The notes beneath the pieces were generated by a model. The model saw only the letters and a program-made list of their open reading frames with translations, had not been told where the DNA came from and made no database searches. The position numbers and the translations under genes are program-made. This document shows, in pieces, positions 8,473 to 17,258 of a stretch of DNA of 59,582 nt; positions within the stretch are counted from its first letter, which is position 1, and each line of letters begins with the position of its first letter. The stretch spans positions 810,419-870,000 of the forward strand of contig CP054675.1 in the NCBI GenBank assembly GCA_013348845.1, written 5' to 3'. The DNA is from Candidatus Tepidiaquacella proteinivora (GTDB taxonomy: Bacteria > Bacteroidota > Ignavibacteria > Tepidaquicellales > Tepidaquicellaceae).

Positions 8473-9771
8473 TTATCCTCTCTTTTTCGCCAAAAAAGTA
8501 TTATATAAAATTAATCCGATAATTGTAGCAACTCCTATTAAACTAAACATTATCCATAAAGAAGAAGGGCTATTTAATTCATTAACAAAATATACATAAG
8601 CATTTGCTCCCAGTATTCCCCCGATACCACTGCCAATCACACCATATAAAAATGAATAACCTAAATATAGCGCTTTTTTATCTTCCGGAGCAATAACACC
8701 GATATAACTTATAAATTTAGGATGAGCTGTCATTTCACCTAAAGAAAATACTATCATACCAGCAATAAATACCCATGCACTATTCGATATTGCAAGCATA
8801 GCCATTCCGAGAGTGCCAAGTGCTATACCGAAAATAATTGTTGGTAATGCTTTAGTTCTTTTTACTATATTAGAAACAAAAATCTGCAGCAAAATAATAG
8901 TACCAGCATTAATTACAGTAACATGTTCAGCATCAAATTTCCAATTAGAATTAGAATAAAATATACCAATCACTGAATTAATGAATTTATCGACAGGAGA
9001 CATATCCATATGTTCTGTTAAATACCATAATACAGTATCAAACATTTGAAAATAAAGAATCCAAAACCCTGAATAAATTATAATCATAATAACAAATTTG
9101 AAATCTGTTAAGACAAAAATCATTTCTTTCAAAACAACTAAAAGAGATTTAGTGGATTTTGGTCGTTCAGGTTCCTTATACATAAAAATATTTAAGAACA
9201 ATAACCAGCCAGTACCAATTGCAGCCATAAAAAAGATATAAGTCCAAGAAATATTTTTCAGGGCAGGGACTAAAATCAATGGGAAAATGAAAGCCCCCAG
9301 GTTAATAGACCAATAATAAATACCAAAAGCAAGAGTAGAATTTGATTCTTTTGTAGTTCTGGCAATAGTTCCTGAAATTAAAGGTTTAAAAAATCCAGCA
9401 CCTAAGACCATAATAATCAAACTCCCGAAAACAAGAAAATAACTATGTACCAATCCAGTTAATAAATATCCCACACTCATAGTAATAAATGCGAACATTA
9501 AAATCTTTTTATATCCAAATCTATCACCAATAGCACCAGAGATAATTGGTAATAAATAAAGAAGTGGAGTAATCACGCTTTTAATTACTCCTACACTTTC
9601 CTTTGAAAAACCAAGTCCACCTTTCGTAATATCAAGCACAAGATACACAGACAAAACAGACATAACTCCATAGTAAGAGCCACGCTCAAAGAATTCCATT
9701 ATAATAACCACCCAAAAATTCTTGGGAAATTCACGAATAGAACTTTTTCTTTTATTTTCTTCCATAATCAT
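8473..9771 (-). CDS. MFS transporter of the POT/PTR2-like type (proton-coupled oligopeptide transporter family)
   Basis: This 432-residue integral membrane protein has about 12 predicted transmembrane helices. Helix 1 contains FFERGSYYGVMSVLSVYL, which resembles the E-x-x-E-R-F-x-Y-Y-G signature of proton-dependent oligopeptide transporters, and the loop after helix 2 has GDRFGYKK, the MFS motif A. Family members import di/tripeptides driven by the proton gradient, but this member is shorter and more divergent than typical PTR2 proteins, so the substrate is open. Translation could start at Met1 or Met3. It is divergently oriented from the cupin gene. Confidence 0.75.
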   Translation of the reverse strand: MIMEENKRKSSIREFPKNFWVVIIMEFFERGSYYGVMSVLSVYLVLDITKGGLGFSKESVGVIKSVITPLLYLLPIISGAIGDRFGYKKILMFAFITMSVGYLLTGLVHSYFLVFGSLIIMVLGAGFFKPLISGTIARTTKESNSTLAFGIYYWSINLGAFIFPLILVPALKNISWTYIFFMAAIGTGWLLFLNIFMYKEPERPKSTKSLLVVLKEMIFVLTDFKFVIMIIIYSGFWILYFQMFDTVLWYLTEHMDMSPVDKFINSVIGIFYSNSNWKFDAEHVTVINAGTIILLQIFVSNIVKRTKALPTIIFGIALGTLGMAMLAISNSAWVFIAGMIVFSLGEMTAHPKFISYIGVIAPEDKKALYLGYSFLYGVIGSGIGGILGANAYVYFVNELNSPSSLWIMFSLIGVATIIGLILYNTFLAKKRG

Positions 9772-9908
9772 TTAATAATTATGATTGCAAGATAAAACCA
9801 TATAAAACAACTTTCAAGACTGTTAATATAATAAATAATAAATAAGAACGATTTGAATTTAAAATTTAAAATTAAAAACACATAATTGTTTATAATATAT
9901 TGATAAAA

Positions 9909-10415
9909 ATGAACGAAAAAATAAAATATATTATCAAGAAATTTAAACTCAAAAAACATATCGAAGGAGGATATTATTCAGAATTATTTCGTTCTGATGA
10001 AAAAATCAAGAAGGAACATCTTCCGAAAAGGTATAATGGTAACCGAACATTCTTTACGAGTATTTATTTTTTATTGTTAAATAAGGATGTATCTGTTTTC
10101 CATAAATTGAATTCTGATGAGATACTTCATTTCTATGACGGTTCCCCTTTATTAATTTACTTAATTGACCAGACAGGAAACTTGGAAATCAAGAAACTCG
10201 GTAGGAATATTTTAAAAGACGAAGTTTATCAAATATTAGTTAAAGCAAATCAATGGTTGGCAATGAAACCTATAAGAAGAAATTATTATTCATTAATTGG
10301 TTGTACAGTTTCTCCGGGATTCGAATACGAAGATTTAACAATAGGTAAAAAAGATGAGCTTATCAAATTATACCCTCAACATAAAATAATTATTAATAAA
10401 TTATCACATAAGTAG
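9909..10415 (+). CDS. Cupin domain protein (DUF985/cupin_5 family)
   Basis: This 168-residue protein matches the DUF985 cupin family: HIEGGYYSELFRS near the N-terminus, then FHKLNSDEILHFYDGSPL, and near the C-terminus GCTVSPGFEYEDL. The conserved His/Glu residues suggest a metal- or sugar-binding jelly-roll barrel. Biochemical function in the family is poorly defined, so none is claimed. I prefer the ATG at 9909 over an in-frame TTG at 9900 because homologues begin close to the KIKYIIKKFKL helix. It is followed by an AT-rich inverted repeat and metG. Confidence 0.8.
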   Translation: MNEKIKYIIKKFKLKKHIEGGYYSELFRSDEKIKKEHLPKRYNGNRTFFTSIYFLLLNKDVSVFHKLNSDEILHFYDGSPLLIYLIDQTGNLEIKKLGRNILKDEVYQILVKANQWLAMKPIRRNYYSLIGCTVSPGFEYEDLTIGKKDELIKLYPQHKIIINKLSHK

Positions 10416-10420
10416 GTACC

Positions 10421-10428
10421 TAATTTTG
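10421..10428 (+). promoter_or_regulatory. Candidate -7 box (TAATTTTG) for metG
   Basis: TAATTTTG matches the Bacteroidota -7 consensus TAnnTTTG exactly and lies 49 bases upstream of the metG ATG. No clear -33 TTG is seen at the expected distance, so confidence is limited. Confidence 0.35.
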
Positions 10429-10454
10429 TATAAGTTAATTACATTTATACAAAA
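10424..10454. repeat. AT-rich inverted repeat between the cupin gene and metG
   Basis: TTTTGTATAA at 10424-10433 and its exact complement TTATACAAAA at 10445-10454 flank an 11-base spacer. It overlaps the candidate -7 box. It could be a weak terminator for the cupin gene, though no T run follows on the plus strand, or a dimeric-regulator operator. Confidence 0.45.
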
Positions 10455-10477
10455 AAACATTATAATTATATTACTAA

Positions 10478-12454
10478 ATGAATAAAAAAAGATATTTAGT
10501 CACATCTGCATTACCATACGCAAATGGTTATATACATCTGGGACATATTGCAGGAGCATATTTACCTGCAGATATTTACGTAAAATATAAGAGACTTAAG
10601 AAAGAAGATGTAATATTTATATGCGGTTCTGATGAACATGGTACAGCAATAGAAATAAGCGCATTAAAAGAGAAAGTAACTCCAAAGGAAATTATAGATA
10701 GATATCATTTTGCGAATGAAAAAGCATTTCGAGATTTAGGAATAGAATTCGACATATATTCAAGAACTTCGAATGAGATACATCATAAAACATCACAGGA
10801 ATTTTTTCTAAATTTATACAACAAAAAACTGCTAATAAAGAAATCCGAAAAGCAACTATATTCAGAAATAGATAAAAAGTTTCTTGCTGATAGATTTGTT
10901 GAAGGTACCTGTCCGATATGCGGATATGAAGAAGCAAGGGGTGACCAATGTGAAGCTTGCGGTAGTAATTTATCACCTTTGGAATTAATAAATCCTAAAT
11001 CAAAAATCTCCGGCGATACACCAATTATAAAGGAATCATCTAATTTTTACTTTCCATTAGAAAAATTTCAAACCAAATTAGAAGAATGGATTTCAAAAAA
11101 AACTAATTGGAAATCAAATGTTAAAAATTATTGTGAGGGTTGGTTTAAGACAGGATTAAAAGATAGAGCAATAACGAGAGATCTTGACTGGGGTGTCAAA
11201 GTTCCTCTGGAAGGATACGAAGGAAAAGTTATTTATGTATGGTTTGAAGCACCTATTGGTTATATCTCAGCGACAAAAGAACTATTTATTAAAAAAGGTG
11301 ACCCTGAAAAATGGAAGGAGTATTGGTGTGATGACAACACTAAATTAATTCACTTTATAGGAAAAGATAATATAATATTTCACGCAATTGTTTTTCCTGC
11401 AATGCTTATGGCACATTCAGGTTTTATATTACCAGAAAATATACCAGCAAATGAATTTCTAAATTTAGAAGGAGGAAAACTTTCAAAAAGTAAAGGTCAT
11501 GGAATACTTGTAAAAGATATCGTTCAAGAATATAATCCTGATTTAGTAAGATATGTAGTTGCTTCCAACCTGCCAGAGAATAAAGATTCAGATTTAAGTA
11601 TTGAAGATTTTAAGACAAAAAATAATAATGAACTTGCTGGAATCCTGGGAAATTTTATTAATAGAACTGTAGTATTCACCAAAAATAAATTCAACAATAA
11701 AGTACCTGAAAGAAATAGAAACGATTTAGAAATACTAGAAGATATAAAAAAACAAACGGAAGTTATTGAGGAATGTTATGAAAACTTCAGATTTCGTGAT
11801 GCATTAAATGAGACAATGAATTTAGCAAGAATCGCAAATAAGTATTTTAATGATTCCGAACCATGGAATGTAATTAAAACTGACATTGAGAAATGTAAGC
11901 ATATTATAAATAATTGTCTAAATATTTGTTATTCAATAGCAATTGCAATATATCCATTATTGCCGTTTACATCGAAAAAAATTCTAAAGATATTAAATGT
12001 AGAAAATTCTGATTTGTCATGGGATAAAATTGGAAAGATTAACCTTGTAGAAAATGTAGAATTAGGCACAAATGAGATTTTATTTCCTCAAATAGAAAAC
12101 ATAAATAAATCATTAGAGAATAAAATGGAAGAAGAAATCACAATAACAGATTTTCAAAAATTGAATTTAAAAATTGCCAAAGTTATTACCTGTGAAAAGG
12201 TACCAAACAGTAAAAAACTTTTAAAACTAAAAATAAAAATTGGTAAAGACGAAAGACAAATAGTCGCAGGTATTGCTGAACATTATACAGCAGATGAATT
12301 GATAGATAAATCTATAGTCGTTGTTGCGAATATGAAAAAAACAAAAATAATGGGTATTGAATCAGAAGGAATGCTTCTCGCTGCAAAAATCAATAACAAA
12401 TTAGTTTTAATAACAACCGACAAACCAATCGATGACGGAGCTGAGGTAAGTTAA
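10478..12454 (+). CDS. metG: Methionyl-tRNA synthetase
   Basis: This 658-residue class I aminoacyl-tRNA synthetase charges tRNA-Met. The HIGH motif is HLGH at residues 20-23 and the KMSKS motif is KLSKSKGHG near residue 335. The connective peptide has a zinc knuckle (CPICGYEEARGDQCEACG near residues 145-162). An anticodon-binding helical domain follows, and then a C-terminal EMAP-II/Trbp-like tRNA-binding domain from about residue 555 (ITDFQKLNLKIAKVI ... ESEGMLLAA), which commonly mediates dimerisation. It heads a metG-folP-copA run with an 18-base gap to folP. Confidence 0.97.
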   Translation: MNKKRYLVTSALPYANGYIHLGHIAGAYLPADIYVKYKRLKKEDVIFICGSDEHGTAIEISALKEKVTPKEIIDRYHFANEKAFRDLGIEFDIYSRTSNEIHHKTSQEFFLNLYNKKLLIKKSEKQLYSEIDKKFLADRFVEGTCPICGYEEARGDQCEACGSNLSPLELINPKSKISGDTPIIKESSNFYFPLEKFQTKLEEWISKKTNWKSNVKNYCEGWFKTGLKDRAITRDLDWGVKVPLEGYEGKVIYVWFEAPIGYISATKELFIKKGDPEKWKEYWCDDNTKLIHFIGKDNIIFHAIVFPAMLMAHSGFILPENIPANEFLNLEGGKLSKSKGHGILVKDIVQEYNPDLVRYVVASNLPENKDSDLSIEDFKTKNNNELAGILGNFINRTVVFTKNKFNNKVPERNRNDLEILEDIKKQTEVIEECYENFRFRDALNETMNLARIANKYFNDSEPWNVIKTDIEKCKHIINNCLNICYSIAIAIYPLLPFTSKKILKILNVENSDLSWDKIGKINLVENVELGTNEILFPQIENINKSLENKMEEEITITDFQKLNLKIAKVITCEKVPNSKKLLKLKIKIGKDERQIVAGIAEHYTADELIDKSIVVVANMKKTKIMGIESEGMLLAAKINNKLVLITTDKPIDDGAEVS

Positions 12455-12472
12455 TCCCATAAAACAAAAACT

Positions 12473-13321
12473 ATGAAATATAAATTTAGAGATTTAGAAT
12501 ATAATTTCTCTGAACGGTCATTTATAATGGGGATAATAAATATCACCCCTGATTCTTTCTCCGATGGTGGAAAATACTTCAGAGAGAGTAAACCTGATTT
12601 TGAAAATATTATTAATGATGCAATTAAAATGGAGAGAGAAGGTGCTGATTTCATAGATATTGGAGGAGAATCTACAAGACCGGGAGCAGAGAAAATTCCT
12701 ACTAATGAAGAGTTAGAAAGAGTAATCCCTGTAATAGAACAACTATCCCAAAAAATAAAAATTCCAATTTCAATTGACTCCTATAAAAGTGAAGTCGTAG
12801 AGGAAGCTTTCAAAGTAGGCGCAGAAATTGTCAATGATATAAGTGGTTTTACCTTTGATAAAAACCTTCCTGAAATTGTCTCAAAATATAATAAATCATG
12901 TATTCTTATGCACATAAAAGGAACCCCTTCTAACATGCAGATAAATCCACAGTATGAAAATGTTGTAAAAGAAGTCTATAATTTTCTTGAAAACTCAAAG
13001 GAAATAGCAGAAAATACAGGGATTAAACAAATAATTTTAGATGTCGGGATTGGTTTTGGAAAAACGTTAGAACATAATATTAAATTATTAACTGAATTAT
13101 CAGAATTTAAGCGGTTGGGTTATCCACTTCTGATTGGTTTATCAAATAAAAGCTTTATTGATAAAATAATTCCTACCCCTGTAAAAGAAAGATTATATGG
13201 AACGATTGCTGCAAATGTTATTGCAATCTTAAATGGAGGGAACATTATTCGGGTTCATAATGTTTTAGAGAATAAAAGAGCTGCTGTAATTGCTGATTAT
13301 ATAAAAAAATATGGAAAATAA
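12473..13321 (+). CDS. folP: Dihydropteroate synthase
   Basis: This 282-residue TIM-barrel enzyme condenses p-aminobenzoate with dihydropterin pyrophosphate in folate synthesis and is the sulfonamide target. Diagnostic segments are present in order: MGIINITPDSFSDGG, FIDIGGESTRPGA, IVNDISGF, MHIKGTPSNMQ, ILDVGIGFGKT, IGLSNKSFI and IIRVHNV. Length is typical. It overlaps the start of copA by 11 bases, which implies translational coupling, and follows metG by 18 bases. Confidence 0.96.
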   Translation: MKYKFRDLEYNFSERSFIMGIINITPDSFSDGGKYFRESKPDFENIINDAIKMEREGADFIDIGGESTRPGAEKIPTNEELERVIPVIEQLSQKIKIPISIDSYKSEVVEEAFKVGAEIVNDISGFTFDKNLPEIVSKYNKSCILMHIKGTPSNMQINPQYENVVKEVYNFLENSKEIAENTGIKQIILDVGIGFGKTLEHNIKLLTELSEFKRLGYPLLIGLSNKSFIDKIIPTPVKERLYGTIAANVIAILNGGNIIRVHNVLENKRAAVIADYIKKYGK

Positions 13322-15536
13322 AGAATATCAAAAAATAGAACTGGATATAATCGGAATGAGTTGCGTAAATTGCGCTAAAAGTATAGAAACTTTTTTAAGT
13401 AAAATTGACGGGATTAAATCAGTCTTTATAAATTTTAATTCTGAAACCGCAATTATAGAATTTAATCCAAAGAAAATTTCTCTGCAGTTAATTAAAGAAA
13501 ACATAAAGAAACTCGGATATACACCGCTTGAAGAAGAAGGAGAAGAAAGTGAAGAGAAGAAATATAAAGCTTTAAAGTTACAAAGGATAAAGATTTTGTT
13601 TTCTGTGATATTAAGTATTGTTATTATTGCTATCTCAATGAAACATCACTTCAATTTTCTTGATTTTTTAAATAATATAAATCAAAATAATCTTTATTTA
13701 GTTTTAATTGTTTTAAGTACCATTGTAATATTTTGGTGCGGAAATAAATTTTTAGTAGGAGCATACAATGCTTTAAAGAACAGAACTTCCAATATGGATA
13801 CTCTCGTAAGTTTAGGTACTTTATCTTCTTACATATACAGTTTAATAATTTCAATAAATCACATATTTAACCTAAAAATCTCTTTATTTGAAAATAATCA
13901 CGAAGTATATTTCGAAACTTCTTCGATGATTATCACTTTTATTCTAATAGGAAATTATCTGGAAGCTAAACTAAAAATAAGAACTTACACTTCTATAAAT
14001 AAACTTAAAGGGCTCCGTTCTAAATTTGTAAATGTAATAAGGAATGGCGTTGAGGTACAAATACCATATAGAAAAGTAAAAGTGAATGATATAGTAATAG
14101 TTAGGGCAGGAGAGAAAATTCCCGTTGATGGTTTTATAATTGAAGGGCAATGTATTGTTGATGAAAGCACAGTCACCGGAGAAAGTATGAATTACGAAAA
14201 AGTTGAGGGTGATTATCTTATTAGTGGGACTATGTTAATAAATGGTGCTGTTAAAATTTCTGCGGAAAAAGTAGGCGAAGATACAACCTTATCTAAAATT
14301 ATAAATCTTGTAAAAGAAGCATCTCTTTCAAAGCCGAAAATACAAAGACTTGCAGATAAAATATCCGCTATTTTTGTTCCTTTAGTAATTATAATTGCAA
14401 TTTCAACTTTTTTAATCTGGAACTTTATTATTAATGAACCTTTTGATAAATCTTTACTTTATGCTGTTTCTGTATTAATAATCGCCTGTCCTTGTGCTCT
14501 TGGATTAGCTTCACCAATGGCTGTAGTTATCGGACTTGGAAGGGCAGTTGAAAACGGAATACTTTTCAACAATATAGAAGCCATAGAAAAATTAACAAAG
14601 GTTAATACTATTTGTTTTGACAAGACTGGCACACTAACTACTGGTATGATGAATATTAAATCTATTATCCCATTAAATAACTTTGGAACTAATGAATTAC
14701 TAAGATATTCATATAGCCTTGAAAAATACTCTAATCACCCAATTGCTCAATCATTTAATAAATATTGTGAAAATAAAAATATCAAACCATATACCGAAGT
14801 AGAAAATGTTGTTAATCATCACGGTATGGGTATAACAGGAAATGTAAATAAAAAGCACGTTGTTATAGGAAATTCAAGAATGCTTAAAAATTTCAATATT
14901 CCTGTACCGAAAAATACCAATAATAAATCGTTATTTATAGGAATCGACAATAAAGCAGCAGGGATAATTGAATTTACAGATTTACAAAGAACAGACTCTG
15001 ATGAAATAATAGAAAAATTGAGGGAAAGAAATATAGATTTATATTTAATCAGTGGAGATGAAGAATCTGCTACAAAAGAAATCGCAACAAATTTAGGGAT
15101 AAAAAATTACTTTTATAAAGCACTACCGGAGGACAAAGAAAGAATTGTGGCAAACTTACAAAAAAATGGTCAATATGTTGCTATGATTGGTGATGGTATT
15201 AATGATACCCCTTCCCTGGCAAGGGCGAATGTAAGTATTGCAGTAGGTACAAATACAGATATAGTAGTTGACAATTCAGAAATAGTCTTACTAAAAGGAG
15301 AATTAAAAAATTTAATAAAAGCATTAAATATATCAAGACACACCGTAAAAATTATAAAACAAAACATTTTCTGGGCGTTTTTCTATAATATAATATCAAT
15401 TCCAATAGCAGCAGGCATTCTTTCTCCTTATGGAATTATTATCTCCCCGATTATGGCATCTATGTTAATGGCATTTAGTGATGTTATTACAGTGATGGGA
15501 AATTCTTTCAGACTAAAAATTGTAAAAATAGACTGA
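13311..15536 (+). CDS. copA: Copper-translocating P-type ATPase (P1B)
   Basis: This 741-residue P1B ATPase is predicted to export Cu(I). It has one N-terminal heavy-metal-associated domain (GMSCVNCAKSIE), eight predicted membrane helices, the actuator TGES motif (TVTGESM), the transmembrane CPC motif (IACPCALGLASPMA), the phosphorylation site DKTGTLT, the HP motif of the nucleotide domain (SNHPIAQS) and GDGINDTPSLA. The helix after the hinge has the Tyr-Asn pair (FFYNIISIP). In the last helix the usual MxxSS reads MAFSD, with Asp724 where the second Ser is expected. It is the last gene of the metG-folP-copA run, and no CopZ or copper regulator is adjacent. Confidence 0.93.
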   Translation: MENKEYQKIELDIIGMSCVNCAKSIETFLSKIDGIKSVFINFNSETAIIEFNPKKISLQLIKENIKKLGYTPLEEEGEESEEKKYKALKLQRIKILFSVILSIVIIAISMKHHFNFLDFLNNINQNNLYLVLIVLSTIVIFWCGNKFLVGAYNALKNRTSNMDTLVSLGTLSSYIYSLIISINHIFNLKISLFENNHEVYFETSSMIITFILIGNYLEAKLKIRTYTSINKLKGLRSKFVNVIRNGVEVQIPYRKVKVNDIVIVRAGEKIPVDGFIIEGQCIVDESTVTGESMNYEKVEGDYLISGTMLINGAVKISAEKVGEDTTLSKIINLVKEASLSKPKIQRLADKISAIFVPLVIIIAISTFLIWNFIINEPFDKSLLYAVSVLIIACPCALGLASPMAVVIGLGRAVENGILFNNIEAIEKLTKVNTICFDKTGTLTTGMMNIKSIIPLNNFGTNELLRYSYSLEKYSNHPIAQSFNKYCENKNIKPYTEVENVVNHHGMGITGNVNKKHVVIGNSRMLKNFNIPVPKNTNNKSLFIGIDNKAAGIIEFTDLQRTDSDEIIEKLRERNIDLYLISGDEESATKEIATNLGIKNYFYKALPEDKERIVANLQKNGQYVAMIGDGINDTPSLARANVSIAVGTNTDIVVDNSEIVLLKGELKNLIKALNISRHTVKIIKQNIFWAFFYNIISIPIAAGILSPYGIIISPIMASMLMAFSDVITVMGNSFRLKIVKID

Positions 15537-15557
15537 GAACTCTCACAAAATATTTTC

Positions 15558-16310
15558 TTAACAACTCATTGAGGACTTAAATCTTTCCTTATATTTTTTT
15601 ATTTCTTTTTTATACTCTTTCCAATATTTCAACGCTTCAACAATAGTTCTAATAATAACCGAGGGTCTGGCTCCGGTTGAAATACCATCTAAACGAGGAA
15701 GATGTCTTACTCCAACCTCAGTGGAAGTATAGCCAAGTAAATGTGCTTTAATCATAATTTCTGCATCAATAAATGCATCTACCGATTCTATTTTTATTTT
15801 TTCAAAAATCTCCCTTTTAAATAATTTAAAAGCACAATCTATATCCCAATATCTTACTTCAAAAAGAATCTTTAACAAATAGTTATAAAATAATGAAGTT
15901 AATCTCCTATAAAATGAATATTGTTTGGTTTTTCTAAAACCAACTACCATATCACTAAATGGTATTAAAGCGACGAATTTCTTTAGTTCAGTAAGGTCGA
16001 ATTGATTATCACCATCAGTATAAAAGACATAATCCATTTTAGCATTAAGAAAACCATCTCTTAATGTATAACCATATCCCATATTTTTTTCATGGTGTAT
16101 TACTCTAACTTTAGGATATTTTTTTGCTAATTCATCAGCAACCTCACCTGTTTTATCAGGGCTACCATCTTCAATAATAATAATTTCATAATCTTTCAAT
16201 TTGAGTTCTTCAAGCACCTCGATTGCTTTGTTTACAACTTTCCCAATATTTTTTTCATCATAATATGCAGGGAAAAAAACAGACAGAGTAATTTCAGAAT
16301 TATTTATCAT
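15558..16310 (-). CDS. GT2-family glycosyltransferase, polyprenyl-phosphate sugar synthase-like
   Basis: This 250-residue family 2 glycosyltransferase resembles dolichol-phosphate mannose synthases. It opens with SVFFPAYYDEKNIGKVV and has the nucleotide-binding EDGSPD and the DGDNQFD segment with the metal-binding acidic residues (residues 98-104). It lacks the C-terminal membrane helices of GtrB-type enzymes. Family members load a sugar onto a polyprenyl phosphate at the inner membrane face. It overlaps the epimerase gene by 11 bases and is third in a GT-C/epimerase/GT2 set, which suggests it makes the lipid-linked donor for the GT-C enzyme. Confidence 0.85.
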   Translation of the reverse strand: MINNSEITLSVFFPAYYDEKNIGKVVNKAIEVLEELKLKDYEIIIIEDGSPDKTGEVADELAKKYPKVRVIHHEKNMGYGYTLRDGFLNAKMDYVFYTDGDNQFDLTELKKFVALIPFSDMVVGFRKTKQYSFYRRLTSLFYNYLLKILFEVRYWDIDCAFKLFKREIFEKIKIESVDAFIDAEIMIKAHLLGYTSTEVGVRHLPRLDGISTGARPSVIIRTIVEALKYWKEYKKEIKKYKERFKSSMSC

Positions 16311-17256
16311 ATATTTTAAGATTTTTCGAAAAGTATTTATATAAATTATTTATACCTTCTTTAAGTGTTGTTTTTGATTTCCATTTAAAAATTCTTCTTG
16401 CTAAAGAAGAATCCAAAATATTAACAGGTACATCAATTTTTCTTGACGGTAAATAATTTACGTCGGGCTTAATTTTTGTAACTGACTCAATTACTTTTAA
16501 TATTTCATTTATCGAATGCCCAATTCCTGAACCTAAATTAAAAACTTTTTGAGCAGATTTTTTTTCTAATGATTTTACAATACACTCAACGGCATCTTTA
16601 ATGTAAATGAAATCCCTTATAACTGTTCCATCTCCCCATACTTCAATCTTCTCTCTTCTCATTGTTTTATATAGAAAAACCGGAATCACGCCCTGCGATA
16701 CTTTAGGATTTTGTTTAATTCCGTAAGGGTTGGATAATCTAAAAATAAAAAAATCCAGTCCGAATAATTTGTTAAACATAAAAAGATAATCTTCAATCGC
16801 TTTCTTAACAATTCCATAAGAACATATTGGATGTCCACAATAACTTTCACGGATAGGGATTTTTTCAGGAATTCCATACACCGTTCCACCAGAAGATATA
16901 AAAATTAATTTTGAAACATTGTTATTTACACACTCATTAAATAAATTTACTGATGAAACCAAATTCGTTTCAATATCATAAATAGGGTTTTGGTTAGAAT
17001 TTTCAGGAACGGTAGAACTAACAAGATGTATAACGATGTCCTTATCCAATATAGCCTTTCTTACATCGTTCTTATTAAAGAAGTCCCCTTCTATAATCTC
17101 AATATCGTTAATAAAATCTTTTAAATTAAACTTATTAAAATATAATTTATCAAAAACAGTTACAAAATACCCTTTAGTAAGCAAATCTTCAGCAAGGTTT
17201 GACCCGATGAAACCACCGCCACCAAATATTATGCATTTTTTATTTTTTCTTTTCAA
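16300..17256 (-). CDS. NAD-dependent epimerase/dehydratase (UDP-glucose 4-epimerase-like)
   Basis: This 318-residue extended short-chain dehydrogenase acts on nucleotide sugars. It has the Rossmann glycine motif GGGGFIGSN at residues 12-20, the catalytic Ser region FISSGGTVYG and the YxxxK pair in CSYGIVKKAIEDY. The substrate is not certain; UDP-hexose 4-epimerisation is the default for this subgroup. The start is TTG: no in-frame ATG precedes the Rossmann motif, and this TTG lies 2 bases after the upstream stop. It sits between the GT-C-like gene and the GT2 gene, with which it overlaps. Confidence 0.87.
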   Translation of the reverse strand: MKRKNKKCIIFGGGGFIGSNLAEDLLTKGYFVTVFDKLYFNKFNLKDFINDIEIIEGDFFNKNDVRKAILDKDIVIHLVSSTVPENSNQNPIYDIETNLVSSVNLFNECVNNNVSKLIFISSGGTVYGIPEKIPIRESYCGHPICSYGIVKKAIEDYLFMFNKLFGLDFFIFRLSNPYGIKQNPKVSQGVIPVFLYKTMRREKIEVWGDGTVIRDFIYIKDAVECIVKSLEKKSAQKVFNLGSGIGHSINEILKVIESVTKIKPDVNYLPSRKIDVPVNILDSSLARRIFKWKSKTTLKEGINNLYKYFSKNLKIYDK

Positions 17257-17258
17257 TT

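Noticed and set aside
9772-9908. Possible regulatory RNA in the divergent gap between the transporter and cupin genes
   Set aside because: The sequence is low-complexity A+T with no stable fold or recognised riboswitch motif.
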